A stretch of 34,085 bases of DNA from Chloroflexota bacterium (GCA_013388845.1 JACAEN010000002.1:1-34085), one strand, 5' to 3'; numbered from the stretch's first letter, positions 1-7,830 are shown. A program made the numbers and translations. The notes: a model not told the origin generated them from the letters alone.

Positions 1-159
1 AAAGAGCACTTCTTTTACTGGCGCATCTATAATCAAGTCGTGGGGAAAATTCCCAAGGCCAGTGATGATGAAATTAGCTGTCCTTGCTGCGGAGCAGGCA
101 TGGGCATGTACCACTGCCCCACCTGCGGCTTCTCCCGCCCATTGAAGGAATGCCTTTAG
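1..159 (+). CDS. 3' end of a zinc-ribbon protein, function unknown (partial)
   Basis: Frame 1 is open from the window edge to a TAG at 157-159 and gives 52 residues. The visible part has a CPCC pair followed 11 residues later by a CPTC pair, which is a typical four-cysteine zinc ribbon at the extreme C terminus, ending in PLKECL. The N-terminal bulk of the protein lies outside the window, so the family cannot be named. It is convergent with cobU, with a degenerate repeat copy between them, so it need not belong to the cobalamin cluster. The frame and the four cysteines are seen directly; zinc binding is inferred. Confidence 0.6.
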   Translation, partial: KEHFFYWRIYNQVVGKIPKASDDEISCPCCGAGMGMYHCPTCGFSRPLKECL

Positions 160-191
160 AGGTTCTCCACAGAACTTGCCCTGAGCGCTAT

Positions 192-217
192 GAGATTGCT
201 TCGTTTTGCTTGCAATG
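192..217. repeat. degenerate copy of the GTCATTGCGAG/GCAATCTC repeat (family A)
   Basis: GAGATTGCTTCG followed by TTGCAATGA matches both ends of the palindromic repeat found many times in this window. The central stem is worn. It lies between the convergent 3' ends of the zinc-ribbon gene and cobU. Confidence 0.55.
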
Positions 218-230
218 ATGGGTAAGAGGA

Positions 231-845
231 TTAGCCTTTTATCTTTACGGGGATGCCGGAGACCATGAAGTAGACTTCGCTGGCATGTTGGGCTAGAAGT
301 TGATTAGCTTTGCCCAGGAGGTCGCGATAGATTCGTCCCAGCTTGTTATCCGGCACCAAGCCTAGACCTACTTCGTTGGAGACCACTATAAAATCGCATT
401 CATGCTTAGCAATGCAGTCAAGCAAGTCTTCCATCTCAGCCATGACCTGGGTTTCTGCTTCGGAGATTGCTTCGTCGCTTTCGCCCTCGCCTTCATCCTT
501 TCCCGTCAAGGGAGAGGAAAAGGGGTTCCTATCTTCTTTAGTTAGGATATTGGAGACGAGCAGAGTTAAGCAATCAAGAAGGACTACATCTGCATCTTTA
601 ATCTGGCCTTTCAGTTTTTGACCCACCTCGATATCAACCTCCAAGGTTCGCCAATTCTTAGGACGCATCCTTTTATGCTCCTCAATCCTTGAAGCCATTT
701 CTTCATCAAGGGGCTCTCCAGTGGCGACAAAGAGCACGTTCCTTCCGAGTTTTGCAGCCAGGCTTTGCGCAAACCTGCTTTTGCCGCTACGAGCTCCGCC
801 AAGGATTAAGGTGAAACTTTTAGCCAATCTCCCTCCGAATGTCAT
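231..845 (-). CDS. cobU: adenosylcobinamide kinase / adenosylcobinamide-phosphate guanylyltransferase
   Basis: CobU phosphorylates adenosylcobinamide and then transfers GMP to it, activating the corrinoid for nucleotide-loop assembly. The 204-residue protein shows the P-loop GGARSGKS at 16-23, the HKRMRPKNW segment with His57 matching the guanylylated histidine of the family, the LLDCLTLLVSN strand at 89-99, and the FIVVSNEVGLGLVP motif. It is longer than the usual roughly 180 residues because residues 107-130 (rich in S, P, G, E) are encoded by an in-frame repeat copy at 482-525. The ATG at 845 falls inside another repeat; a TTG at 827 with GGAGG four bases upstream is an alternative start just before the conserved core. 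It is the last gene of the minus-strand cobalamin cluster. Family assignment is firm; the exact start is not. Confidence 0.93.
   Translation of the reverse strand: MTFGGRLAKSFTLILGGARSGKSRFAQSLAAKLGRNVLFVATGEPLDEEMASRIEEHKRMRPKNWRTLEVDIEVGQKLKGQIKDADVVLLDCLTLLVSNILTKEDRNPFSSPLTGKDEGEGESDEAISEAETQVMAEMEDLLDCIAKHECDFIVVSNEVGLGLVPDNKLGRIYRDLLGKANQLLAQHASEVYFMVSGIPVKIKG
482..525 (-). repeat. family B palindromic repeat inside cobU
   Basis: Read on the minus strand this is a CTCTCCC-TTGAC-GGGAAAG hairpin followed by a GATGAAGGCGAGGG tail, the same design as the copies at 7831-7910, 20357-20394 and 28529-28566. It stays in frame within cobU and encodes a low-complexity loop. The neighbouring bases 453-475 resemble one end of family A. 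Confidence 0.7.
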
Positions 846-961
846 TTTGAGCCCTAAGGCAAAGAATCTCTTGTAGACCTTTTGCGTAGCCTGTTCTGAG
901 CAAGATTCTTCGGTCGCTTCGCTCCCTCAGAATGACAATAGGGGGAAAACTCAGAATGACA
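841..961. repeat. two inverted family A' repeat copies between cobS and cobU
   Basis: GTCATTTTGAG at 841 and CTCAGAATGAC ending at 936 form opposed ends, with GAATCTC and GATTCTTC boxes inside; a further CTCAGAATGAC end occurs at 951-961. The variant box is GTCATTCTGAG instead of GTCATTGCGAG. The element supplies the ATG of the annotated cobU start. Confidence 0.65.
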
Positions 962-974
962 GGAAGCGAAGGGC

Positions 975-1739
975 TCAAAGGCCTAACCAACAGGCGCCTC
1001 CTAATTCAGCAATTATAAAGGCTAGAATGAGCACGACTACCTCAGCAAATTCGTTTATAGCCCCATAGTTGTCCCCGGTAAGCCCTCCAAATCTGGAACA
1101 GAGATATTTTGAAACCGCCCAGAGGATAAGGAAAAGCGCCGCCAGTAGCGCTGCCCCCCACCAGCTGAGCAAAGCTAATGCTATAACTAAGGCAAATATC
1201 GTTGCCTCTGCCATCCCTTTCCAATTTGCCCCCTGCTTAATAGCCCATCCCATTCCTTCTTTCTTGGCTGGGGGGAAGGCGGAAATAGCATAGACAATTC
1301 CCCAGCGACTCAGGAGAGGCATGAGTATAAGGGCGGTTGCTCGCAATCCTTCGGGCAGGGCGACTAGTGAGGCAAACTTGGCCAGAATAAGGCAACATCC
1401 CCCAACTACTCCAAACACGCCTACTTGAGTATCAGCCATGATTTTTAATTTATCGGAAGCCGAGCTTCTGACCACGAGCCCATCACAGGTATCAATAAAG
1501 CCATCGAGGTGTAGCGCTCCCGTAAGGATTACTAGAGCAATAACAAGTAAGATGTTCACTACAATGGAAGGCAGAAATAACCCCAGCAGGTAGTCAAGCC
1601 CAAATAGCACTAAGCCAAAAAAGAGCCCTATTACGGGGAAGAAACTTATTGAGTGTCCTAAATTCTCAGCACCATACCCTCGATAGCGGGGCGGGGAGGG
1701 GATTATGGTAAGAAGTTGCCAGGCAATCCAGAATCTCAT
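975..1739 (-). CDS. cobS: adenosylcobinamide-GDP ribazoletransferase (cobalamin synthase)
   Basis: CobS joins adenosylcobinamide-GDP to alpha-ribazole (or its phosphate) in the membrane, giving adenosylcobalamin (phosphate). The 254-residue protein is strongly hydrophobic with about six or seven membrane segments. The family signature GALHLDGFIDTCDGL is clear around residues 75-89, and a later GDNYGAINEFAE stretch follows a glycine-rich segment, as in the family. Length is normal. It lies between cobT and cobU on the same strand, the classic order for nucleotide-loop assembly, although repeats separate it from both neighbours. The ATG at 1739 starts right at the conserved N-terminal segment (MRFWIAWQLLTIIP). 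Confidence 0.93.
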   Translation of the reverse strand: MRFWIAWQLLTIIPSPPRYRGYGAENLGHSISFFPVIGLFFGLVLFGLDYLLGLFLPSIVVNILLVIALVILTGALHLDGFIDTCDGLVVRSSASDKLKIMADTQVGVFGVVGGCCLILAKFASLVALPEGLRATALILMPLLSRWGIVYAISAFPPAKKEGMGWAIKQGANWKGMAEATIFALVIALALLSWWGAALLAALFLILWAVSKYLCSRFGGLTGDNYGAINEFAEVVVLILAFIIAELGGACWLGL

Positions 1740-1746
1740 TTAAGTT

Positions 1747-1885
1747 AAATCCCAAATACTAATCTCTAAACTCTAAACAAATCCAAAATTCGAATGCTCT
1801 AAATTCTAGGCCCTCATGTTTTATTCATTGGTTTTTTTGGTTTTGGTATTGTTTAGCATTTCGTGCTTAAGATTTCGTATTTTCA
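1747..1885. repeat. AT-rich imperfect inverted repeat (family C)
   Basis: CTAAACAAATCCAAAA near 1773 is mirrored by TTTTGGTATTGTTTAG ending at 1856, flanked by CCCAAATACTAATCTC on one side and TTAAGATTTCGTATTTT on the other. The same vocabulary recurs at 5091-5270, 10640-10815 and 14464-14615. It fills the cobT-cobS spacer and could fold as a long weak hairpin in the operon mRNA. Confidence 0.6.
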
Positions 1886-1900
1886 TGTTGACTATAATGT

Positions 1901-2962
1901 TTAATGCTTCTCCTTGCTGACGCCAGCTTCAGTAAAAGTCGCCATTTCAGCCAAGGTTTTCACCGCTGCCTCCACAATCGCTATGCCCAACACTGCCCCG
2001 GTTCCCTCGCCAAGGCGCATCTCTAGGCTTAGAAGAGGAGTCAATCCCAGGTGCTGCAATAATATCTTATGCCCGCTCTCGGCAGAAAGGTGGGCGGCGA
2101 TAAGATAATCCTTCAACCCCGGTGCAAGTGCGGTGGCTATGAGCGCAGCAGCCCCTGAAATGAAGCCATCAATGACCACAGGTATACGATGCCCTGCTGC
2201 CCCAAGCATAACCCCTGCCAGCCCGCCGATTTCAAAGCCACCAACTTTGCTTAACACATCTATGGGGTCTCGAGAATCAGGCTTGTTGATATCCAATGCC
2301 TTTTGAACCACCTTGACTTTGTGCGCCAGTCGCTCATTATCAAGTCCTTCACCCCGTCCGGTGACCTTTTCTGCCGGTTCACCCGTAATAGTAGCAGCTA
2401 TGGCACTGCTGGCAGTGGTATTGCCGATGCCCATATCCCCGGTGCCTACGATGTCGAGCCCTTTAGCTATCTCGGCCTCTACTACAGCGATCCCAGCCTC
2501 AATGGCATCTAGTGCCTGCTGCCTGATCATAGCTGGACCTTTGGTCATGTCCTTGGTACCAAAATCTATCATCTTGCAAACGAGATTGGGATGTGGCTCA
2601 AATCCCCCGACCACGCCCATATCAACCACGACGACGCGAGCACCAACCAAGCGGCCGAGGACATTTATGGCAGCACCACCATTGAGGAAGTTGAATACCA
2701 TCTGCCTCGTTACTTCTTGGGGATAGAGGGTCACTCCTTCTTCTACCACACCATGGTCAGCAGCCATGGTCACAATAACTTTGTGTTTGAAACCACGAAT
2801 TATCTCGCCCTTAATACCAGCTATCTTGATGGACAGCTCCTCAAGCCGTCCTAAGCTCCCCCTTGGTTTGGTTAATTCATTCTGTCGAGCTTGGGCGGCT
2901 TCTATCGCCTTACTATCTAGGGGCTTTATATGCCTTAGCACTTGCGATAAAGAATTGTTCAT
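1901..2962 (-). CDS. cobT: nicotinate-nucleotide-dimethylbenzimidazole phosphoribosyltransferase
   Basis: CobT makes alpha-ribazole phosphate from a benzimidazole base and nicotinate mononucleotide and so decides the lower ligand of the cobamide. The 353-residue protein has KPRGSLGRLEELS near 32-44, AADHGVVEEGVTLYP, the GTGDMGIGNTTASSA loop, KVGGFEIGGLAG, and MRLGEGTGA with the likely catalytic Glu319. Length and motif order are standard. Its ATG overlaps the btuD stop (ATGA, 4 bases), so the two are probably translationally coupled. Corrin-ring synthesis genes are absent here, which fits salvage rather than de novo synthesis. Confidence 0.95.
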   Translation of the reverse strand: MNNSLSQVLRHIKPLDSKAIEAAQARQNELTKPRGSLGRLEELSIKIAGIKGEIIRGFKHKVIVTMAADHGVVEEGVTLYPQEVTRQMVFNFLNGGAAINVLGRLVGARVVVVDMGVVGGFEPHPNLVCKMIDFGTKDMTKGPAMIRQQALDAIEAGIAVVEAEIAKGLDIVGTGDMGIGNTTASSAIAATITGEPAEKVTGRGEGLDNERLAHKVKVVQKALDINKPDSRDPIDVLSKVGGFEIGGLAGVMLGAAGHRIPVVIDGFISGAAALIATALAPGLKDYLIAAHLSAESGHKILLQHLGLTPLLSLEMRLGEGTGAVLGIAIVEAAVKTLAEMATFTEAGVSKEKH

Positions 2963-3837
2963 TTATGCTCCTTTTCTATTTCCTTGCCAAGGAACGGCTT
3001 AGATAGCGAGCCTCGGAGTCGGGATAATGGGAGATGTCCGCTTGGCGTAGCGCTTCCATGACTCCCGCCTGCCGTGATAAGGGTGGTAGGCAATTTATTA
3101 ATGGGGTGGGGATAGACGCAGACTTGGGCTCCGTAAACCTTCTTGATATTCGGCGCTGTGAGTATGTCGGCTGGGGTGCCTTCGGCGTGAACTTTCCCGC
3201 CATTGAGCATGACCATCCAATCGCAGTATTGAGCAGCTAAGTTCAAGTCATGTAAAGCAATAATAATGGTTAAACTCTGCTCCCGGCACAGGCTCTTGAC
3301 TAGGTTGAGAATCTCGACTTGATGGTTTATATCCAGATTGGCAGTGGGCTCGTCAAGGAGCATCGCCTTGGGCTGCTGAGTTAGTGCCCGCGCGATAATA
3401 AGCCTCTGCCTCTCCCCTCCTGAGAGCTCGCTTACTCTGCGCTCAGCGAAGGATTGGGTATGCGTTGCCTCCATGGCTTGCCAGGCGATAGCCAGGTCAT
3501 TTCCTCCCTCGTAGCGAAGGAGCCCGAGGTGAGGCGTTCGTCCCATAAGCACCACTTCAAAAGCCGTGAAAGCCCCGGGCAAAGCCGGGCTTTGCGGCAC
3601 CGTGGCAACGAGGCGAGCCAGTTCGTCTCGCTTAATAGTTTTTATATCACGGCCGTCAATTAAGATACGCCCGGAGAATAGGTCTATTACCCGAGTCATT
3701 CCCTTGATTAATGTTGACTTCCCCGAGCCATTGGGGCCGACCAGCCCCAGTATCTGGCCAGGCCTGGCCTTCATACTTACATTGTGCAAGATGGCTCGAT
3801 GGTCGTAGCCCAAGCTGACATTATCCAGCTCAATCAT
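2959..3837 (-). CDS. btuD: cobalamin/corrinoid ABC transporter ATP-binding protein
   Basis: This is the cytoplasmic ATPase of a FecCD/BtuCD-type importer. Walker A is GPNGSGKST near residues 34-42, followed by a Q-loop, the signature LSGGERQRL, Walker B with LLDEPTANLD, and the H-loop histidine in ALHDLNLAAQYCD. The 292 residues include a C-terminal tail of roughly 40 residues (GGSHGSATPSGH onward) after the normal end of the domain that looks unconserved and may derive from inserted repeat-like DNA. Gene order (btuF, cobO, btuC, btuD, cobT) makes corrinoid the likely substrate; the sequence alone would also allow a haem or siderophore importer. The stop overlaps the cobT start by four bases. 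Confidence 0.88.
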   Translation of the reverse strand: MIELDNVSLGYDHRAILHNVSMKARPGQILGLVGPNGSGKSTLIKGMTRVIDLFSGRILIDGRDIKTIKRDELARLVATVPQSPALPGAFTAFEVVLMGRTPHLGLLRYEGGNDLAIAWQAMEATHTQSFAERRVSELSGGERQRLIIARALTQQPKAMLLDEPTANLDINHQVEILNLVKSLCREQSLTIIIALHDLNLAAQYCDWMVMLNGGKVHAEGTPADILTAPNIKKVYGAQVCVYPHPINKLPTTLITAGGSHGSATPSGHLPLSRLRGSLSKPFLGKEIEKEHK

Positions 3838-3877
3838 TCTTGCTACCTGGTCCTCTCATCATTTTACCTATTCTCTT

Positions 3878-3942
3878 GTCATTCTGAGCCCCGACTTGTC
3901 GGAGCGAAGAATCTCAAGACCCTTCCCTTCGTTCAGGGTGAC
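3878..3942. repeat. family A' repeat between btuC and btuD
   Basis: GTCATTCTGAG at 3878 leads into a CCCCGAC-TTGTCGG hairpin and GAAGAATCTC, then CCCTTCCCTTCGTTCAGGG and a closing GTGAC. It fills most of the 116-base btuD-btuC spacer, so the importer genes have been pushed apart by a repeat. Confidence 0.7.
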
Positions 3943-3953
3943 AGGCAAACAAT

Positions 3954-5078
3954 TCAGAAGAAAGCCAGCCCCTTTCTTCTGCGCAATAGATAAAGAAAGA
4001 AAGGTGCTCCACAGAAAGCAGTAATTATTCCTACCGGGATCTCCGTAGGAGGAATTATGGTACGGGCTAAAGTATCGGCCAGGGTGAGGAAGATGGCGCC
4101 AACCAACGTGGATAGAGGGAGCAAAAACCGGTAGTCTGCCCCCCAAATAAGTCTCACTGCATGAGGGATGAGTATGCCGACGAAACCGATAAGGCCAGTG
4201 AAGCAAATCGCTGAGGAAGTAATAAGGGTGGCAGCAGCCAGGAGTATGAGTTTGACTCTTTCCACATTGATGCCCAGTTGTTGGGCCTGCTCTTCGTCAA
4301 GCTGCATAACATTGAGCGGTCGGGCATGAATCCAGATGACTACAAGGCCCGCTAATACACAAGGGAGGACCGTCCACACCTCAGACCATTTAGTTAGGTA
4401 AAGTCCACCCAGCAGCCAAAATACAATCCCATGTAGTTCTTCACCGGAAACGGTCATGAGATAGGATGTGATGGAGGACAGAAGAGCACTTAGAGCTACT
4501 CCAGCCAGGATAAGCGTGGTGGCGGGCAGGGTTTTGCCGACACGGGCCAGCAAATAGACCACAGCCACGGCGCCTATGGCACCAATAAAGGCAAATAATG
4601 GCACAGCCCCAAAAGCCATCCAGGCTAATGTGAAAGGAGTAAGTATGGCAATGGTAGCCCCCAGTCCAGCTCCTGAGGCTACACCTAAAAGATAAGGGTC
4701 AGCCAGAGGATTACGAAACAGTCCTTGATAAGTAGCTCCAGCTACTGCCAGGGCGGCTCCGACTAAACCTGCCAGAAAGATGCGTGGCAGCCGGATATCC
4801 AGAATTATCGTTTTCAGAATTTCCAGGCTCAATGGCGCTCCAAAAACTTCGGGCGGAGAAACGGTGATGTGAGCGAAGGGCAGTTGAGAGAGAAGGACTT
4901 GGAAGGTAGTGGCAAAGGGTATGTGAACGCTGCCCACAGTGGTAGCGAACACGATTACCAGCACCAGCAGCGCTGCCAGCAACAGCAAAGAGTAAACCCT
5001 GCTTTGCCAGCGAATCCCGATTCCTTCGGGATAAGGGATAGCTTGTTCAATAAACACCTCAGTTGTAGTACGTGCCAT
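3954..5078 (-). CDS. btuC: cobalamin/corrinoid ABC transporter permease (FecCD family)
   Basis: This is the membrane channel of the corrinoid importer. The 374-residue protein has about ten hydrophobic segments and the family hallmarks RLPRIFLAGLVGAALAVAG, YQGLFRNPLADPYLLG and GLIGFVGILIPHAVRL, the last being the loop that contacts the ATPase. A soluble N-terminal stretch of about 28 residues precedes the first membrane helix. The end LLRRRKGLAFF is a normal cytoplasmic tail. It sits between cobO and btuD on the same strand. The ATG at 5078 has a purine-rich AAAGGAAG directly before it, which is closer than ideal. Confidence 0.9.
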   Translation of the reverse strand: MARTTTEVFIEQAIPYPEGIGIRWQSRVYSLLLLAALLVLVIVFATTVGSVHIPFATTFQVLLSQLPFAHITVSPPEVFGAPLSLEILKTIILDIRLPRIFLAGLVGAALAVAGATYQGLFRNPLADPYLLGVASGAGLGATIAILTPFTLAWMAFGAVPLFAFIGAIGAVAVVYLLARVGKTLPATTLILAGVALSALLSSITSYLMTVSGEELHGIVFWLLGGLYLTKWSEVWTVLPCVLAGLVVIWIHARPLNVMQLDEEQAQQLGINVERVKLILLAAATLITSSAICFTGLIGFVGILIPHAVRLIWGADYRFLLPLSTLVGAIFLTLADTLARTIIPPTEIPVGIITAFCGAPFFLYLLRRRKGLAFF

Positions 5079-5090
5079 CTTCCTTTGAAA

Positions 5091-5270
5091 TTCTAATTTC
5101 TAAACTCTAAATGCCGATTTCATCGAGCATCCTCGTCGAAGTCGGGACAAACCCAAAATTCCAAATTTTAATACCAAGACTCGTTTGATTTGGATTCTGG
5201 TCATTCGATGAGAGTAACTAATTTTTTCCTTTCTTTTGCTTAGGATTTCGAATTTTATGCTTAGGACTCG
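5091..5270. repeat. AT-rich repeat region (family C) between cobO and btuC
   Basis: Words such as TCTAATTTCTAAACTCTAAA, CCCAAAATTCCAAATTTT, GATTTGGATTCTGGTC and GCTTAGGATTTCGAATTTTATG repeat those at 1747-1885. This makes up most of the 245-base gap inside the cluster. No convincing promoter was seen in it. Confidence 0.5.
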
Positions 5271-5322
5271 TCATTCTTGCCCTGTCATTTTGCATTTTCA
5301 CTTTTTCCTTTTGATTTTTCTC

Positions 5323-5853
5323 CTAGTATTCGATGCCTTTCCGACTTTTTATCCCTTTAGTGTAAGGGTGCTTTACTTCTTTAACCTCGCTGACCAAGTC
5401 TGCCTTTTCCATAATCTTTTCTGTAGCGCCCCGACCGGTTAAGACCAGCTCTAACTTTTCGGGCTTTGTCTCCAAAAGAGAAAGAACCTCTTCTTCCTTC
5501 AGAAAACCGTCGCGCACAGCAATGTTTATCTCATCCAGCACCAGCATATCCCAGGATGGGTCCTGAAAGAGCTGCTTAACAAATTCCAGCTCCCTGGAGC
5601 ATTCCTGGCGGACATCGGCAGGATTAAGTTTCTTGTCGAAGTGAGGATGTTTCTTGGCGAACAGGAAAGTTTTTATCCCCAGCTTTTCCAGGGATTTATA
5701 TTCACCGTATTCGAATGCCTCAGGGTCTTTAAAAAAAGAGACGAAGCCGACCTTGAAACCATGCCCGGCAGCGCGAACTGCCTGACCGATAGCGGCAGTG
5801 GACTTTCCTTTGCCGGTTCCGGTGTAAACCTGGATTAAGCCTTTATTTTTCAT
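5323..5853 (-). CDS. cobO: corrinoid adenosyltransferase (CobA/CobO type)
   Basis: The enzyme transfers the 5'-deoxyadenosyl group of ATP to Co(I) corrinoids. The 176-residue protein starts MKNKGLIQVYTGTGKGKSTAA, with the unusual P-loop GTGKGKST at about 12-19. It has the DMLVLDEINIAVRDG segment (Walker B-like) and ends with HPYTKGIKSRKGIEY, the usual C-terminal signature. Length is typical. It follows btuF after 40 bases and precedes btuC, so corrinoid entering through BtuFCD can be adenosylated at once. This is the CobA/BtuR/CobO family, not the PduO or EutT type. Confidence 0.94.
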   Translation of the reverse strand: MKNKGLIQVYTGTGKGKSTAAIGQAVRAAGHGFKVGFVSFFKDPEAFEYGEYKSLEKLGIKTFLFAKKHPHFDKKLNPADVRQECSRELEFVKQLFQDPSWDMLVLDEINIAVRDGFLKEEEVLSLLETKPEKLELVLTGRGATEKIMEKADLVSEVKEVKHPYTKGIKSRKGIEY

Positions 5854-5893
5854 CTTGTCTCGGCGTCACACTTCAGGAAAAACCTTGACCTGC

Positions 5894-6826
5894 CTAATCC
5901 TCAGGCTCCTCAAATACCTCGGGGTGAATGAAATAGGCAAACCACTCCAAGCCCTTGACCAGTCTGGGACCAGGCCGCTGGACTAAGTCATCATTGCATG
6001 TGAACACCCTGTTAGTTTGTCTTGCAGTGGTACTCTCAAGTTCGGTCGCATTCAGCGCCCAGTCATAACACCATACGCTGGTGATAATTATTTCAGGATC
6101 ACAGGCAAGGACATACTCAAGTTCGATTATTGGATAGCCCGTGAGATTCTGACAAATGTTGACTCCGCCTCCCTTTTCAATTAGCTCATGGATAAAAGTC
6201 TCGGAGCCAGCAGTCCACAGCGGGTCATACCAGAGCATATAAAACACCCTCGGCCTTTCTTCCAATTGTGAGGTTACATCAGTTACTGCTTTGATGTTGC
6301 TTGCCATTTCCGATGTAAGAGCGGCAGCCTCTTGTTCCTTATCGGTTATCTCCCCTATTCTTCTGATGTCATTAAGCAGGTCATTCAAATCGGTAGTCTT
6401 TATGCCAAATACTGTCAAACCCAGCCCCGCCAAAGTGTAGACAACCTCAATAGGGTTGCCATACCCAGCCAGTATGAGGTCAGGGTTAAGCGCAGCTATC
6501 TTCTCTATATCTGGCATGGCATAGTCCCCCACTTTCGTCTTGTTCAGAGCTTCGGGTGGATAGTTGCACCAATTGGTTACTCCCACCACCTTATCCCCCA
6601 GACCCAGGGCAAACAGAATCTCAGTGTTAGAGGGAGCCAGAGAGATAATTCTCTGGGGCGTTCCGTTAATGGCAACCAACCTGCCGAGGTCATCAAATAC
6701 ATAGTTTACTGGTGTCTGCGCGCCACAGCTACAAAGTGTCAGAACAAGCAAGATGCTTAAAAGCACTAGGAACCAATTTATCCCTCGAACAGAGATTTGC
6801 TTATAAAGCTTTTTCATGCAGGTCAC
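5894..6826 (-). CDS. btuF: corrinoid-binding lipoprotein of the BtuFCD importer
   Basis: This is the extracytoplasmic solute-binding protein of a class III (BtuF/FepB) importer. The 310-residue protein has a lipoprotein signal: a basic start, a hydrophobic core around 19-32 and a lipobox LCSC. The mature part has RIISLAPSNTEILFALGLGDKVVGVTNWCNYP, typical of BtuF, then PDIEKIAALNPDLIL and late PRLVKGLEWFAYFIHPE. The GTG at 6826 lies four bases after GGAGG; the ATG three codons later is 13 bases from it, so GTG is preferred. It is the first gene after the promoter at 6882-6910. Corrinoid specificity comes from context. Confidence 0.9.
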   Translation of the reverse strand: MTCMKKLYKQISVRGINWFLVLLSILLVLTLCSCGAQTPVNYVFDDLGRLVAINGTPQRIISLAPSNTEILFALGLGDKVVGVTNWCNYPPEALNKTKVGDYAMPDIEKIAALNPDLILAGYGNPIEVVYTLAGLGLTVFGIKTTDLNDLLNDIRRIGEITDKEQEAAALTSEMASNIKAVTDVTSQLEERPRVFYMLWYDPLWTAGSETFIHELIEKGGGVNICQNLTGYPIIELEYVLACDPEIIITSVWCYDWALNATELESTTARQTNRVFTCNDDLVQRPGPRLVKGLEWFAYFIHPEVFEEPED

Positions 6827-6836
6827 TGCGCCTCCT

Positions 6837-6875
6837 TTTATACAAGATTACTTTAATTTATACAAGTGGACTTGT
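6837..6875. promoter_or_regulatory. candidate operator: direct repeats plus palindrome before btuF
   Basis: TTTATACAAG occurs at 6837-6846 and again at 6857-6866, exactly 20 bases apart, so both face the same side of the helix. The second copy runs into the perfect inverted repeat ACAAGT-GG-ACTTGT at 6862-6875. The block lies between the -10 box and the btuF start, a repressor-type position. What binds it is unknown; the regulator gene next door is the obvious candidate. Confidence 0.5.
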
Positions 6876-6881
6876 TTCTCC

Positions 6882-6910
6882 ATTCTAAATATTGCCGGAC
6901 AAAATGTCAA
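6882..6910 (-). promoter_or_regulatory. sigma-70-type promoter of the btuF operon
   Basis: On the minus strand TTGACA (6905-6910) is followed after exactly 17 bases by TAGAAT (6882-6887). This is six of six and five of six to consensus. It lies about 55 bases upstream of the btuF start, giving a short leader that holds the operator-like repeats. Confidence 0.75.
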
Positions 6911-6981
6911 GGGTTTTTCGGGGGTTATTTTGAGAAATTTTTGCAGTTCAGAGGGCTATGCGATAGGGGAGAAAGGATTTT

Positions 6982-7770
6982 CTATCCTTTCCTTAGGTCA
7001 ATAATCTGGTAATCCAAGTTTTCCTCTTCCAATCGCTGCACTAGAAGTGTGACCTTGTCCTCACTACAGACAACCAGGCATGGTAAGCCGCAGTAAGCTG
7101 CCTCTATGGCTGCTTCCCGAACACCATGAACGTAATCAGGCTTTACATCTATCTGCTTCAAGGCTACCAGTGCTTCTGTGCCCAGCGCCCCCACCAATCT
7201 CGCTTTCTTTATTGCCTTCTCCAATCGGGCAAGGTCAGTGCTCCGGGAGCCGCCATCCTGCACATTGGGCACCTTGCCTATGGTTACCTTGGCGGGCTCG
7301 AGTTTTATTACCCCTTCAATGTCACGAATGCCGACATCTTGCCCTTTTTTAGCCTCAGTTACAGCTACTCCTTTGGCTCCTTTATTGCTCATGACATTCG
7401 AGGCGAAGAGCAAGCCGTCTTTCATATATAGCGATACCCGTTGGCCAACAGATAAGTCGCTATCAGCTATGGCAGTGGTAGTTGAGATATCAGCTACGAC
7501 TTTGCTCACATACCAGGCATAACTATGTAGCTGCCGGGACATCTGTAAAATCCAATCTACACCCTCCTTGGTTACCTTATAGCGGGAGCGACCCTGGGAG
7601 CTCAGCCAGCCATCTTTTACCAATTCTCTTATGTATTCGGAGACTGCTTGTGAAGTGATGCCTAATCTTGAAGCGATGTCCTTCTGTTGTATGTTAGGCT
7701 GGTGTGCGGCTATTTCCACCATTATTTGAAACTTAGTAGCCAGATTTTTGCTCTTTAGTATCTGTGCCAT
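6982..7770 (-). CDS. MarR-like winged-helix transcriptional regulator with C-terminal ligand-type domain
   Basis: From the start chosen here the protein has 262 residues. Residues about 14-75 form a winged helix: NIQQKDIASRLGITSQAVSEYI is the helix-turn-helix and the wing is SSQGRSRYKVT. A linker helix and a domain of about 170 residues follow (SVGQRVSLYMKDGLL, AKKGQDVGIRDIEGVI, then an alpha/beta part ending LVVCSEDKVTLLVQRLEEENLDYQIIDL). This layout resembles archaeal regulators of the DUF7839 type; that match is from memory. The frame stays open to 7821, but an extended -10 box lies in that extension, so the ATG at 7770 is preferred. It stands directly upstream of and parallel to the btuF operon and may control it; effector unknown. 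Confidence 0.75.
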   Translation of the reverse strand: MAQILKSKNLATKFQIMVEIAAHQPNIQQKDIASRLGITSQAVSEYIRELVKDGWLSSQGRSRYKVTKEGVDWILQMSRQLHSYAWYVSKVVADISTTTAIADSDLSVGQRVSLYMKDGLLFASNVMSNKGAKGVAVTEAKKGQDVGIRDIEGVIKLEPAKVTIGKVPNVQDGGSRSTDLARLEKAIKKARLVGALGTEALVALKQIDVKPDYVHGVREAAIEAAYCGLPCLVVCSEDKVTLLVQRLEEENLDYQIIDLRKG

Positions 7771-7777
7771 GTTCACC

Positions 7778-7786
7778 ATTATACCA
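7778..7786 (-). promoter_or_regulatory. extended -10 promoter giving a near-leaderless regulator mRNA
   Basis: TGGTATAAT on the minus strand is a perfect extended -10 element (TGnTATAAT). The preferred start ATG at 7770 is seven bases downstream, where transcription would begin. There is no Shine-Dalgarno sequence between them and no good -35 box. Confidence 0.55.
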
Positions 7787-7830
7787 CTTACTAACCAAGC
7801 TATAGTTACAGCATAAGTCATTATGATTAT

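Noticed and set aside
2313-2726. 137-codon plus-strand open frame with a repetitive Pro/Ser/Thr/Ala composition
   Set aside because: Antisense to the conserved core of cobT; low-complexity composition is a typical shadow.
6827-6981. Possible cobalamin riboswitch before btuF
   Set aside because: The promoter leaves a leader of only about 55 bases and no B12-box-like sequence or multi-stem fold was recognised.
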